Origin: Datura wrightii
Lineage: Eukaryota > Streptophyta > Magnoliopsida > Solanales > Solanaceae
DNA: 64,000 nucleotides
Assembly: GCA_035772735.1 (NCBI GenBank)
Contig: JASDFA010000003.1
Span: forward strand, 158,341,001-158,405,000
Direction: 5' to 3'
Part shown: one piece after another, positions 24,440 to 35,961 of the stretch
Numbering within the stretch: the stretch's first letter is position 1
How the letters are laid out: each line of letters begins with the position of its first letter
Notes under the pieces: generated by a model
Told to the model about the DNA's origin: nothing
Databases searched by the model: none
Seen by the model: only the letters and a program-made list of their open reading frames with translations
Position numbers and translations under genes: made by a program

Positions 24440-25560
24440 TGCCGGAAAGCTTCCGAATAAGCTAAGCTACCCATACTCACTGCTTCCGTCTCAAAGCATC
24501 TGCCACCACGTTAGCCTTCCCTGGATGATACAAAATCGTGACATCGTAGTCCTTAAGTAGTTCTATCCATCTCCACTATCTCAAATTGAGATCGTTTTGG
24601 AAAAACACATATTATAAACTGCGATGGTCTATGAACACCTCACAACGGGCCTCATACAAGTAATGCCTCCAAATGTTTAGGGTAAATACCACCGCTGCCA
24701 ATTCCAATTCATGCGTTGGGTAGTTCTTCTCATGCACTTTTAGCTATCTTGAAGCATATGCAATGACCTGTCTTTTCTGCATTAACACAACACCCAAGCC
24801 AAATCGTTAGGCATCACAATAAAGCACAAAATCTTTATCTTCTACCGGTAGCTAGGATGGGTGTTATGGTTAACAAGATTTGCAGCTTTTGAAAGCTTTC
24901 TTCATACTCCTCTAACCACTGAAATGACAAGTCCTTTTGGGTTAGCCTTGTTAATCGAGAGGTAATGACCGCGAAACCCATTACAAATTGGCGATAATAA
25001 ATGGCTAGCCCTATAAAGCTTCGAACCTCTGTTACTGTAGTAGGCGTAGCCCAATTTCGGACTGCTTTCACCTTTTATGGATCCACCTTAATCCCTTCCT
25101 TAGAGACTATATGCCTTAGAAATGACACCGATTCCAGCCAAAATTCATGTTTAGTGAACTTTGCATAAAGTTGCTTCTCTTTCAGCAGCCCCAACGCAAT
25201 CCTCAGGTGATTCTCATGTTCCTGCTTATCTTGGAATATACCAAAATATTATCAATGAAAATCATTACAAAAGAGTCCATATAAGGTTTGAAGATACTGT
25301 TCATCAGGCTCATGAACGTTGTTGGAGAATTGGTGAGTCCAAACGACATGACCAGAAATTCATACTGCCCATATCTGGTCCAAAAAGTTATCTTCGGAAT
25401 ATCCACAGCACGAATTTTCAGTTGATGATAACCCAACCTTAAATCAATCTTTGAGAACACTGATGCAAGTCATATATTCGGGGAAGGGGATATATGTTTC
25501 GGATGGTAACCTTATTTAGTTACAGTAGTCAATGCACATCCTCATGCTACCATCTTTCTT
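24440..25560 (-). pseudogene. Tekay reverse transcriptase and RNase H
   Basis: RT: FSKIDLRLGYHQLKI, MSFGLTNSPTTF and the catalytic box read as FIDNILVYSK near 25260, where the second Asp of the expected FIDD is Asn. The thumb/connection (VRSFIGLAIYYRQF) is at 24835-25071. RNase H continues leftwards with LYCDA, THELELAAVV, FIDHRSL and VVADALR, across several stops. Frameshifts separate the segments. Confidence 0.8.
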
Positions 25561-25726
25561 CTTCACAAACAACACAGGAGCATCCTATGGTGAGATACTA
25601 GGCCGAATGAACCGCTTACTAAGCAACTCCTGCAACTGCTCCTTGAGGTCTCCCAACTTAGCTGGTGTCATTCTGTATGGTGCTATGGAAATAGGTCTGG
25701 TACCTAGATCTAAGTCTATACAAAAG

Positions 25727-26187
25727 TCAATGTCGCAGTCTAGCGGCATGCCTGACAAATCCGGAGGGAAACACTACTAAAAACTTACGAACTACTAGAA
25801 CAGACTCTATAGCTGGGCCCTCCGTACTGGTATCCCGAATGTGGGCTAGATAAGCTGAACACCCTCTCCCTATCAATTTTTGGGCATGAATATATGAGAT
25901 AAGTTTCTTAGGAGTAGGGTTACAGTCCCCCTTCCACTCCAATCGAGACATCCCGGCATTGCTATGGTGATTGTCTTAGCTTGGCAATCTAAAATGGCAT
26001 GGTAAGGAGACAACGAGTTCATTCCCAGGATAACATCAAAATCTACAATGTCTAAGATCACCAAATCTACCTGCCTGTCATAACCCATAAAGCTTATTGA
26101 ACAAGCACGGTAAACCCTGTCCACAACCACAGAATCCCCAACTGGAGTAAAAACATCAATCGGGGCATCAAGAATAAGTTTTGGCAC
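25727..26187 (-). pseudogene. Tekay aspartic protease, truncated N-terminally
   Basis: The DFDVILGMNSLSPYHAILDC segment (about 26000) is the hallmark of the chromovirus protease C-terminal half, followed by the linker toward RT. The upstream active-site part and all of Gag are missing because Tekay homology stops near 26187, where a minisatellite begins. The frame changes near 25950. Confidence 0.75.
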
Positions 26188-26222
26188 AATTTATGTCTCA
26201 GAGACATAAATTTAATAGCTGA

Positions 26223-26560
26223 CATAAGTTCAACAACATGAATTTTATGCATTGGGGCAAAAGTCCCGCAACATGAACTCGTGCCTAGGGGGCAGAAGTT
26301 TCGCAACATGAATTTGTGCTTGGGGCAGAAGTTTAGCAACTTCAATTTTTGCCTTGGGCATAAGTTCTAGCAGCATGAGATTGTGCCTGGAGCAGAAGTT
26401 CAGCAGTATGACATAAATTCAACAACATGAATTTGTGCCTTGGGGCATAGTTCAGCAGCATGAATTTGTGCCTTGGGGCGTAGTTCAACAGCATGAACTT
26501 GTGCCTGGGGTTAGAAGTTCAGCAACATTAACTTGTGTCTTCTAAGGCTAACCTGTGTCT
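26223..26560 (-). repeat. 33-34-bp minisatellite, about 9-10 imperfect copies
   Basis: The plus-strand unit resembles GTTCAGCAACATGAATTTG then TGCCTTGGGGCAGAA. Because 33 is divisible by three, the minus strand stays open through several copies (ORF 26094-26345) with an 11-residue period containing FCPxHKFMLxN. It adjoins the truncated Tekay protease. No function recognised. Confidence 0.8.
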
Positions 26561-26627
26561 GACGGTTTATTTTAAAAAAATATTAAGGGTAAAGGTATGC
26601 TTTGCAAATTAAATAACACTTAATTTA

Positions 26628-27240
26628 TGCATCCAGACAAACATTCTCTAAAAAGGTTTTTCTAGCAAAATTAAATCACAATTAAGAATATTTTGGACAT
26701 AAAATTTTCGTTAAATGAATTATAAGGATAAAAATTAAAGACCATCCTAAAATAGGACCGTCCATGAAAAACCTGGTGAAATCTTACGTAAATTAGCCCA
26801 CAACAGCAGTGTCACCTCCTCTTTTTCTCTTGTTTCTAACCATCAATCCCTTTTCCCCATTTTATTTCTTCCACGGAGCTTCCACCACCATAGAGCTATC
26901 AGGTCTGATGTTGTTAGATCTAACAACAGGTTATAAGTTTTAGAGAAGTTTCAATTTTCAAGACTTAGCATGAAGTAATTTAAAGTAGATTTGAATTAAA
27001 TTTGAGTTAAATTTTAGATTTGGATTTTTCGAGTTTGATAGTTATAATTTAAATTGTGTGTTATTTCAATAGATTCTAAATGATAAAAGAAGTTCAAAAT
27101 TTAAATTTTAAGTGATTTTAAGTAGATTTGAGTTAAATTTCATAAAAGTGTAAGAAAGAAGACGAAGTCAGTTTATATTTAATAGTATATATGAACGTAT
27201 AAACACCTCTTATAATTGTGCACAATATTTGTATATTGAT
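26628..27240 (+). repeat. Dispersed 0.6-kb repeat, copy B
   Basis: Partner of 9169-9791 in the same orientation, with scattered substitutions and small indels. It carries an extra TTGAATTAAATTTGAG-type duplication near 26990. Confidence 0.7.
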
Positions 27241-28271
27241 TTTACAAAATTATATATCTAATTTTTAAACTTTATTATAAAAAAAATTATATAATATTAT
27301 ATACCAAATATATAATATAATGTTATAAAAGAAAATAATGAGTTATGCGACTGAAAACATAAAACTTTTGTTATATAAGTACAATGTATTCTTATAGATT
27401 GTACTTTTGCACATTTATTCCATATTAGAATTACACACACACATTAAATACTTACATTCCTTGTATAATAAAAATTCTGTACAAATACAACAAATCAATT
27501 ATAAACACATTCTTTATATTTTATAATTAAATATTTACCCATTGTAAATTATATCAATATAAGTAGTAATTTGGTTAAACTCAGTATATTTTAAAATCAA
27601 ATATTTACAGCTCAACAACCTGATCGAACTCAAACATCTAACTAAAAACAAACACATAAAAACAAAAGGCGTTGTTAATTTGACGATGTTATTAACTGTC
27701 CGTCCCAAAATTTAAATCAAAATTATATTAGAGTATATAGTAATAATAGAATAGATAGGGAAAAATAGAGTTTCGTAAACCTAATATAAGTAAATGAATT
27801 GTTTTAGAGCATAATTTATTAATTCTTAGATGAAGATTGAAATGCTCAAATCAAAATATCAATTTATGTAGTGTTTCTTAAGGATATATAAGTAAAAAAA
27901 TATTATTTTTTACAAAAAATAATTTATCATTTTATATCTACTTATTTTTATTATTAATTATTAATTTATTTTTTAATTAGTAAAATGACTAATAATTAAT
28001 TATGGGGGATATAATAATTTTTTTTAATTTTTTTAATATATTTTAAAGAGTGTGTAAAGTCAAATATAAATAAGTAAACATAAATAAATTAGTAGTAGGT
28101 TGTCTTTCCTAGTTTAGAAATCAGTCGTGAACACGTGAGATACTGAAATCTGGTGGCTAATTTAACAAAAACACAACCAATGAAGAAAGAAATGGAGGAA
28201 ATGTTAGGAAATATTTAACACATATATCATGAATGTAGAATGATAATATAGAGAATTTATATATGATTTAA
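27241..28271. other. AT-rich intergenic DNA, nothing recognised
   Basis: No credible ORF, TIR or LTR end seen. It has long runs of A/T and TATATAA-like words only. Confidence 0.6.
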
Positions 28272-28424
28272 TATTTTTTTTAGTAATTAAAGATTTTATT
28301 ATCAGGGAAAATATTTACAATCAAAATTTAACCCACTAAAATTGGACAACCCCAATTTTAGATGAACAAAACAACACAAGCCTCTAACTCCTAGTTTATC
28401 TCGCTCCTACTCAGTACAGTAACC

Positions 28425-29937
28425 TGTTGTGACTGCGCCCAAGCGCACACACAAGTGTACGTGGTCTTACAAGTAATACAGTGGCCCTTTTTAAGAGCCG
28501 GATGTTGAACCCACAGGGACTGAATCAATTTAGCTAATTATCAAGTTCAAGTGTGATATTAACTTTCGCAAGTGTTAATATAGACTTTCTCGATAAAGTT
28601 TAATTAAGTCTAGGGGTGGTCACAGAAATACTCTGAAGTAATTCAAGGAGCAACTAGAGTTAAGGCCGGATAATCATGCGACACTACTCTTGGCAATGGG
28701 TTAAGTATGGAATTATCAATTGTTGTCTCACATAATTGAAAATGCATGTTTATGGTCTTTCGAGCCTCTAAACACCACAAATTAGCCTCACAACTACATC
28801 ATTGAGCGGGGATGTGACATTCTAGTTCGTGGGCAATTCAATTATGGGAATGTGGTTTACGGGGTTTATGCTCTTGATTAGGGACTTTCGTACCTCTAAT
28901 CATTTAACTCAACTTAGCTTCACAACTACTTCTACTAGTGGTGATGTGATAATTCTAAGTTGGTGTCTAGCTCATCCCGTTTTAGTAACCAAGCAAGGCA
29001 AATTAGGTATAATTTCTTATCCTAACCGTGAATTATATCGTAAGATACAAACTTGCTCCCTACATTCTTTGTTCTTGCCTAGGTTTACTTTCTCAAGCTT
29101 TTACCTAGGTGTAACGTGCGTGTTTTCATGGTGATCAATCATAAAAACAACCATAATTAAGAATGTAAGACAAAACAACAATCAATAACTTAAAACCAAA
29201 ACACATTCGCATAATCGCAATCATACCTTGTGGCTTCAACCCTAAAGGAAGGGTTCTAGCCACTCAAGTTCGTATAAATACAAGAAAACATAATTAAAGT
29301 GACATACTTACAAGAATTGGTAGAAGAGAAGATGAAATTTAAGAACCCTAGGTGAGTTCTCCCACTTCTCCCTTCACTCCTTGGTAGTTTTCAGAAATAT
29401 TACGTGACAAAATATTTTTAGGAGCTAAGGGACCTATTTATAGTAAATGAGAGGTGTATAAAATTATGCCTGACATGAAATAGCTCTGTGGTACGGAGGT
29501 GGTCACGCCAATCTACCTCCGTGACACCGAGGAATCGCGGAAGCAATCTGGAATTTACATAAACACACGCCAGGCAGCCCCTTGCCGCGATGGCAGCGTG
29601 GCACGCTGCTTGTGCAGCGCGTTAGGGGCTGTGACACGCCCTTGTCGTGCAGCCTGGCCTATCGTGGCACGTTGCTGTCGCACAGGTGGGCTGTTTCGCA
29701 TGTCCTCCTTGCCGACTTTCGCATTTTGCTTCCGATTCCATTCCTCCACTTCACCAAATCATAGATTAGTTCCTCAAATTCATTTTAACCCTACAAAAAT
29801 AAGAACTAGTCATGTTGGTTAGTATATATATTCACATTTACATAAAATTACATGAGAATGTATATAAATAAGTAGATAAACAAGACGAAACCTAAGTTAT
29901 AAAGTATCACTTGGGCATGCCATTTTGCCCAAGATCA
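28425..29937 (-). repeat. 3' LTR of Gag-PR element
   Basis: Same length as the right LTR, ends TG/CA, with a TATAAATAG box at 29434-29442 (minus). A GC-rich quasi-palindromic cassette (about 29480-29700) lies just 5' of the box. The ORFs at 28829-29134 and 29499-29822 recur in the other LTR and are not genes. Confidence 0.92.
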
Positions 29938-31640
29938 ACCTACCCCACACTTAAATCCTTGTTCATCCTCAAACAACCCTTTTACATCTCATGTAAATGA
30001 AGACTCACACATAACTAATTTAGCAAGACAATTCTAGCTACGGCTACAATAATTGTTTGAGATAGCAAGTTAAAAATAGAGCATGCATGATTTAATCAAT
30101 GAAATGATATACAACTACGTTAAGACTTCCTGACCTCAAGAATCGACTCTCAATCTTAGCAAACTCATGCAAATCAACCGATCAGGAAATCCGACATGAA
30201 TGTTATCTCTCATTAAACATGTGCCCTCACAACAAGAGAGTTACCCATTTTTACTCACAAATTTTCAAATCACAACGTATATGGGTATATGAACGCTCGC
30301 TCTCTCAAGGAATTCACATGCATCATGTAGTGACCCATAAGCTTGCCCTTACTGTTTTACTCCACTAATTTAAGGATGTATGAACATAAGATCAAATAAG
30401 ACTTAATGGGTTGTAATGTAAGCCAAGGGATGGGTAGGTAATATTATGGATAATAACAGTGGCTATCTTCCCCAAGCGCTTTTAATAACTTCAACCTTCA
30501 TTAAGGACATCTCTTTTCTTACTTCCTCCTCATTCTTTTCACTCTTGAATTTTCTCTTCTTGTTTCCATTTCTTTAAGCACACTCAGCTTATTAGTAAGG
30601 GGTACGTAAGCAACTTTTTCATTCATTTATTTCTTTCTCCCTACCAATACTTAGGCATTTTCAAACAAGTGCACCCTTGACCTTTCTCAACTTTTACAAC
30701 TGCTACTTTTCCTTCTTTTTCATGCTTCTCACTCCTTCACTCTTTCGGATTTTTCCCTTAAGCGCTTAGGAGTTTTGGATCAAATTCAAAGCTAATGAAA
30801 GAAAAAGGATTAAGCTTATGTTGTAGCTATCAAATAATAGGCTTAAGGCTCAATGGGGCTCACTAGGATTCAACATTCAAGGTAGGTAAAGTGAGGGATA
30901 ACAATTAGGTTCATTCAAAGAAATGCCTAAATCATCTCCTATAGTCCACATCCTTCATTTCGTTTTATATACACACCAGGCAAGTTCTATACATTCCACA
31001 ATAGCACGGAATATTCGAAAAACTTACACTCACAGCACATGCTCAATTCAAAACACATTCAGCAGACTCTTACTCAGCTAATCACAAGAATTCAGAATTA
31101 AGCTTCAATCACATCGAGTCAAATGCAAGAGCCTAAGTGTCTCAAACAAAGTTATACACTTCTTACATGCTTCAACACTAGCCACACTTGTATCCTACAA
31201 TCATGTATAGCACATAACAAGAACATCAAGCCATCAATTAGCTATGTGTTCAAAAACCAAAACCTATTGACTAATTTTCCTCAAGACGGTCGTCATCCAT
31301 CCATCATCGGAAATAGTCTCTAACTATGACTAAAAATATTATATACAGACAAAAAAATTTTTTATTCTTCGGTTCAAAGACCCCCCGTTGGAAACGAATC
31401 GAAAAGAAAAATCAATGGGTGATGAAGTCATGCTTAATTCAAAAAATTTTGTTCCAATATTTCTCCCAAGCACTAATTCACCAAAAATCATTAAGCACAA
31501 AAAAAATTTTAAATTTTCCTCACCCCACACTTGAATCATGCTATGTTCCCATAGCATCCAATTAAAATTCAAAAGGGAGAGAATTACTCCCCGAGGCCTC
31601 TAGGCCTAGCTAATAGCATGTTGTTCTTCAAATTTGCACA
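29938..31640. other. Non-coding 3' part of Gag-PR element
   Basis: About 1.7 kb with no supported ORF. The polypurine tract AAGTGTGGGG (plus-strand CCCCACACTT at 29943-29952) lies 5 bp from the 3' LTR, and the same decamer recurs at 31523-31532, 31654-31663 and 31980-31989. No env-like ORF is recognisable. Confidence 0.65.
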
Positions 31641-31736
31641 AGTGGGTGTTTGACCCCACACTTTTCCTCTTCCATGCTTGTTAGCTTCCTCCTCCACGGG
31701 TACTCAGACATCCCCTCCATCTATGTCTGTGGTACC

Positions 31737-31761
31737 CTTGGGTTGCCTCCCAAGCAGCGCC
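31737..31761 (-). promoter_or_regulatory. Post-coding RNA hairpin (GGGAGGCAACCC motif), second copy
   Basis: On the sense (minus) strand GGCGCTG is followed by a perfect 6-bp stem CTTGGG / CCCAAG around AGGCAA. It lies about 75 nt after the end of the coding region, in the same relative place as 1943-1967. Confidence 0.65.
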
Positions 31762-31833
31762 TTATTTTACATCGTGGCACGATGTGGACTCTCCTTTTCA
31801 GGACATCCTCATACCTGGGTTCCCTTTCGAGAA

Positions 31834-32787
31834 TCATCTTCTTTTCTTTTGCTTTTTAGAGGAAACAACCTCCACTCTTTTCCTCTCTTCCTCCAACTTC
31901 TTATCCAATTGAAACCCATTATCAGACTCGGGTTGAACACTTATCATTACCTTTGGCCGTGGACCTGTGGAATCACCCACCCCACACTTATCCTCAGAAA
32001 ATACACTAACCTTACAAAGGTTTCTGTAGTGTGTGGGTGGGTTCATTTCTTGGTATACTCGAAAGAGTTCTTCTTCATCCTCGACCCTTATTTTCAGGGT
32101 CCCTGCTCTTTAGTCAATTACCGCTCCTCTGGTGGCCAAGAATGGTCGTCCCAAGATTAAGGGTACCTGGTCATCAATATGAAAATCTAAGATAATAAAA
32201 TCAGCAGGTGTAATAAACTTACCCACTTTAATAAGAAGGTCCTCTATGATTCCATCCGGTGCCACTCGCGACTTATCCGCCAGCTGCAGCATCAATCTAG
32301 TTGGTCGCGGTTTCCCCAACCCCAGGGTGTTAAATAAAGATAAGGGCATTAGATTAACTGCTGCCCCTAAATCACATAGGGCTCGTAGCACTTCATCTTT
32401 ACCAATTTGTATGGGGAGGGTAAAACTCCTTGGGTCTTTGAGCTTCTTAGGAATCTTGCTCAATACCCTGTGATTGCACTCCTCTGTCAGTGCTACTGTC
32501 TGGACATCCACCAATCTAACTTTATTGGCCATCACATCCTTGAAGTATTTAGCATACTTGGGCATTTCCTGCAAAACATTAAGCAAAGGCAAATTTATAT
32601 GAAGTTCTTTGAAAATCTCAAAGAACTTTTTGAAGCATTCCTTCTCCTTGCACTTTCTAAATCTCTGCAGAAATGGTGGTGGTGGTCTTTGTGCTAGCTG
32701 TAATGATGATTGTGCATTTTGTTGCACAACACTCTGATTTTCTCCCTTGTCAGTGGATGGTCCTTTCCTAACCAACTCCGGCTGCAA
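31834..32787 (-). pseudogene. Protease region and unique tail of Gag-PR element
   Basis: The N-terminal linker has PPPPFLQRFRKCKE and FKELHINLPLLNVL; the protease part has ALCDLGAAVNLMPLSLF (near 32360) and VPLILGRPFLATRGAVID (near 32130). A TAA at 32110-32112 interrupts the frame, which then stays open to 31834 through a charged tail ending KKQKKRR. Where the full Athila element continues into RT, this one ends. The tail may be the native C terminus of a Gag-PR polyprotein rather than a scar, as no RT remnant follows. Close similarity of linker and protease to 4547-6022 shows the shared ancestry. Confidence 0.8.
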
Positions 32788-32845
32788 TTCTCTTTTGGCA
32801 CTGCATCAGCTACTTGTTTCCGCTCCTCAGACTGATGGCGTTGAC

Positions 32846-34235
32846 CTAACAGGGGTTAGGATCTGTGTCACTTGGTAGTCCTCCCTGCGGTCTCATATTT
32901 TGAGCAGCTGCTATTTGACCCATCTGCTTTTCTAGATTGTGGGTGGCCAATTGCTGATTCTTCAAGTTTGATGCCATCCTCGGCTGATTTTCTGCTAATT
33001 GAGTCTGGGTCTCCATGATTTTCTGCAATGTTTCCTCAATGTTGCTTCTCAACTGGCCATCATTCTACCTATTCTGCTTCTACTGCTGCTGTTGAGGTTG
33101 CTGATAACTTTGCTTTTGATTTCCACGACAAGAAAAATTCGGGTGGCTCTGCCAATTTTTGTTGTAGTTGTTTCCAAAATTCTAAGTGTTCCTCTGTACA
33201 TTCCCAACAAAATTGACTGATTCCGAATTGGCTCCACAAGATTCTGCATTGTGCCCATTATTCCCACGAATTTCACACCAACTTGGAGCTTGCTGAACTA
33301 CATTAACCTGACCCTGTTGTTGGTTCATATTCAGTTTATTGAACTGAGTCATAATCTGATGCTGGAATGAAGCCAGCTGTGCCGCCAAGGAATTCATACC
33401 ATCTACCTCTATCAACCCTGCTCTCTTTCCTGCCCCTCTCGATGATTCACTGTGCCATTCTGGATTTCTCAACAGTGTGTACAACTCATCATACGTCTTC
33501 TCTAAGGCTTGCCCACCCGATGCAGAGTCTAGCAAAATTTTTGTATGTGGGTCTAGACTTTCTACAAAGGTATGAGCCATGGATTGCTAGTGATGGGGAC
33601 AGTCTCTCAGTAATGACTTGAATCTCTCCCAAGCCAAATATAAGTTCTCATCAGGCCTCTGCTTGAAACTCAGTATTTCACTTCTCAATTTTGTAGTCTT
33701 GCCTGAAGGAAAGAATATGATCAAGAACTTCTTCGCCAAATCATCCCAAGAAGTTATGGAGTTTGGTTGCTCAACTTTCAACCATCTTTTTGCCTCTCCC
33801 AACAATGAAAATGGGAAGAGGGTAAGTCGGACATAGTCTGTGGACACATTGGTGGGGACGAAAGTGTCATTAATCTCTAAAACGTTTTGTAGGTTCTGCT
33901 GCGGGTCCTCATGTGCCATCCCAGTGAATAGACCACTAGAATGTAACAGCTGCACCATATTCTATTTCAATTCAAAGTTCCCTCCAGGTTTCGATTTACG
34001 GATACTAGAGTTCACATTCGTCGCTTGTGGGATTGCCACTTTGCAAACTGGTCTGGCTGTCATTGCTTTCGGTGACAATTGTGTTTGTCTTGCGAGTGGT
34101 TGTTGTTTGTACCTTTTCTTGAAGTCTTTTCAGATTTTTCTCAAGAGCTATCTCCTTCTCAAATGAATTTGACGTTCTGGTTCAAGCAACGGTTTCACAA
34201 GCTCTCTATTCCTACCCAGCTCGGCAAGACAACTT
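32846..34235 (-). pseudogene. Gag of the Gag-PR element
   Basis: The retrotransposon_gag core is visible: LTLFPFSLLGEAKRWLK, WDDLAKKFLIIFFP, SFKQRPDENLYLAWERF, HTFVESLDPHTKILLDS. A zinc-knuckle-like CEIRGNNGHNAESC follows (first Cys pair altered: CEIR instead of CxxC), then an Asn/Gln-rich stretch and a long helix (EETLQKIMETQTQLAENQ). TAG codons at 33962-33964, 33587-33589, 33182-33184 and two near 33065-33085 interrupt one continuous frame. The N terminus (about 34000-34235) is further damaged. Confidence 0.8.
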
Positions 34236-34333
34236 GTCACCTGCAATAAGTCAGACTAAGACCAAGTTTCTCAACACTTAAGTAAATTTAAAAATCACAC
34301 AAAAACATATATATTCACTAAACTTCACCGAGT

Positions 34334-34350
34334 CCCTGGCAACGGCGCCA
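34334..34350 (-). other. Primer binding site, tRNA-Asp type
   Basis: The minus strand reads TGGCGCCGTTGCCAGGG, 6 nt from the LTR end at 34357; the spacer is identical to that of the element at 7497-7502. Confidence 0.85.
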
Positions 34351-34356
34351 AAAACT

Positions 34357-35869
34357 TGTTGTGAATGCGCCCAAGCGCACACGCAAGTGCACGTGGTCTT
34401 ACAAGTAATACAGTGGCCCTTTTAAGAGCCGGATGTCGAACCCATAGTGACTGGACCAATTTAGCTAATTATCAAGTTCAAGTGTGATATTAACTTTCGC
34501 AAGTGTTAATATAGACTTTCTCGATAAAGTTTAATTAAGTCTAGGGGCGGTCACAAAAATACTCTGAAGTAATTCAAGGAGCAACTAGAGCTAAGGCCGG
34601 ATAATCATGCGACACTACTCTTGGCAATGGGTTAAGTATGGAATTATCAATTGTTGTCTCAAATAATTGAAAATGCATGTTTATGGTTTTTCGATCCTCT
34701 AAACACCACAAACTAGCCTCACAACTACATCGTTGAGCGGGGATGTGACATTCTAGTTTGTGGGCAATTCAATTATGGGAATATAGTTTACGGGGTTTAT
34801 GCTCTTGATTAGGGACTTTCGTACCTCTAATCATTTAACTAAACTTAGCTTCACAACTACTTCTACAAGTGGTGATGTGATAATTCTAAGTTGGTGTCTA
34901 GCTCATCCCGTTTTAGTAACCAAGCAAGGCAAATTAAGTATAATTTCTTATCCTAACCGCGAATTATATCGTATGATACAAACTTGCTCCCTACATTCTT
35001 TGTTCTTGCCTAGGTTTACTTTCTCAAGCTTTTACCTAGGTGTAACGTGTGTGTTTTCATGGTGATCAATCATAAAAACAACCATAATTAAGAATGTAAG
35101 ACAAAACAACAATCAATAACTTAAAACCAAAACACATTCGCATAATCGCAATCATACCTTGTGGCTTCAACCCTAGAAGAAGGGTTCTAGCCACTCAAGT
35201 TCGTATAATTACAAGAAAACATAATTAAAGTAACATACTTACAAGAATTGGTAGAAGAGAAGATGAAATTTAAGAACCCTAGGTGAGTTCTCCCACTTCT
35301 CCCTTCACTCCTTGGTAGTTTTTAGAAATATTACGTGACAAAATGTTTTTAGGAGCTAAGGGACCTATTTATAATAAATGAGAGGTGTATAAAATTATGC
35401 CTGACATGGAATAGCTCTGTGGCACGGAGGTGGTCACGCTAATCTACCTCCGTGACACGGAGGAATCTCGGAAGCAATCTGAAATTTACATAAAACACAC
35501 GCCAGGCAGCCCCTTGCCGCGATGGCAGTGTGGCACACTGCTTGTGCAGCGCATTAGGGGCCGTGACACGCCCTTTTCGCATAGCCTGGCCTGTCGTGGC
35601 ACGTCGTTGTCGCATAGGTGGGCTGTTTCGCGTGTCCTCCTTGTCGACTTTCGCATTTTGCTTCCGATTCCATTCCTCCACTTCACCAAATCATAGATTA
35701 GCTCCACAAATTTATTTTAACCCTACAAAAATAAGAATTAATCATGTTGATTAGTATATATATTTACATTTACATAAAATTACATGAGAATGTATATAAA
35801 TAAGTAGATAAACAAGATGAAAACTAAGTTATAAAGTATCACTTGGGCATGCCATTTTGCCCAAGATCA
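34357..35869 (-). repeat. 5' LTR of Gag-PR element
   Basis: On the minus strand it starts TGATCTTGGGC at 35869 and ends TTCACAACA at 34357. TATAAATAG at 35365-35373; GC-rich cassette at about 35420-35640. It differs from the 3' LTR by scattered substitutions, so the insertion is not very recent. Confidence 0.92.
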
Positions 35870-35961
35870 TAACCTACTGCGGATAGAAGTTTAAAGAATT
35901 CACTATACTAGCCATCCTAGGAAATGCATTCATTCTACTCAACACATCTTGAATAATCTGC

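Larger units (their letters stand above)
9972..26187 (-). mobile_element. Outer Tekay (chromovirus) element with nested insertions, right end truncated
   Basis: On the minus strand PR, RT, RNase H, INT and chromodomain run from 26187 to about 22860, followed by a 3' LTR whose first bases, TGTAATAACCCG, end at 22854. LTR pieces 22483-22854, about 15982-17065, about 13657-13889 and 9972-10520 appear to be one LTR split by later insertions; the far end reads ...GGTTCGTAACA on the minus strand at 9972. Gag, primer site and 5' LTR are missing: homology stops at 26187 against unrelated repeat. The coding part is a clear recognition; the assembly of the LTR from pieces is inferred. Confidence 0.65.
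28425..35869 (-). mobile_element. Complete Athila-like element coding only Gag and protease (7,445 bp)
   Basis: Two LTRs of 1,513 bp each (28425-29937 and 34357-35869), tRNA-Asp-type primer site at 34334-34350, polypurine tract next to 29938, and a perfect 5-bp target duplication TAACC (28420-28424 and 35870-35874). The internal region is 4,419 bp and holds Gag, protease and about 1.9 kb of non-coding DNA, with no RT, RNase H or integrase. Structurally it is a non-autonomous Gag-carrying derivative that would need enzymes from an Athila relative. It sits in the 3' UTR of a LINE. Confidence 0.9.

Noticed and set aside
28829..29134. 101-codon plus-strand ORF, with a near-copy at 34799-35065
   Set aside because: Both lie at the same place in the two LTRs of one element; no domain is seen. 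Similarity is due to the LTR repeat.
29499..29822. Plus and minus ORFs over the GC-rich LTR cassette, repeated at 35430-35754
   Set aside because: GC-rich quasi-palindromic DNA opens frames on both strands; the lesions and repeats follow the LTR, not a codon pattern.
31326..31572. Overlapping ORFs (79 codons plus, 77 codons minus) in the Gag-PR element
   Set aside because: AT-rich non-coding 3' region; no domain on either strand.
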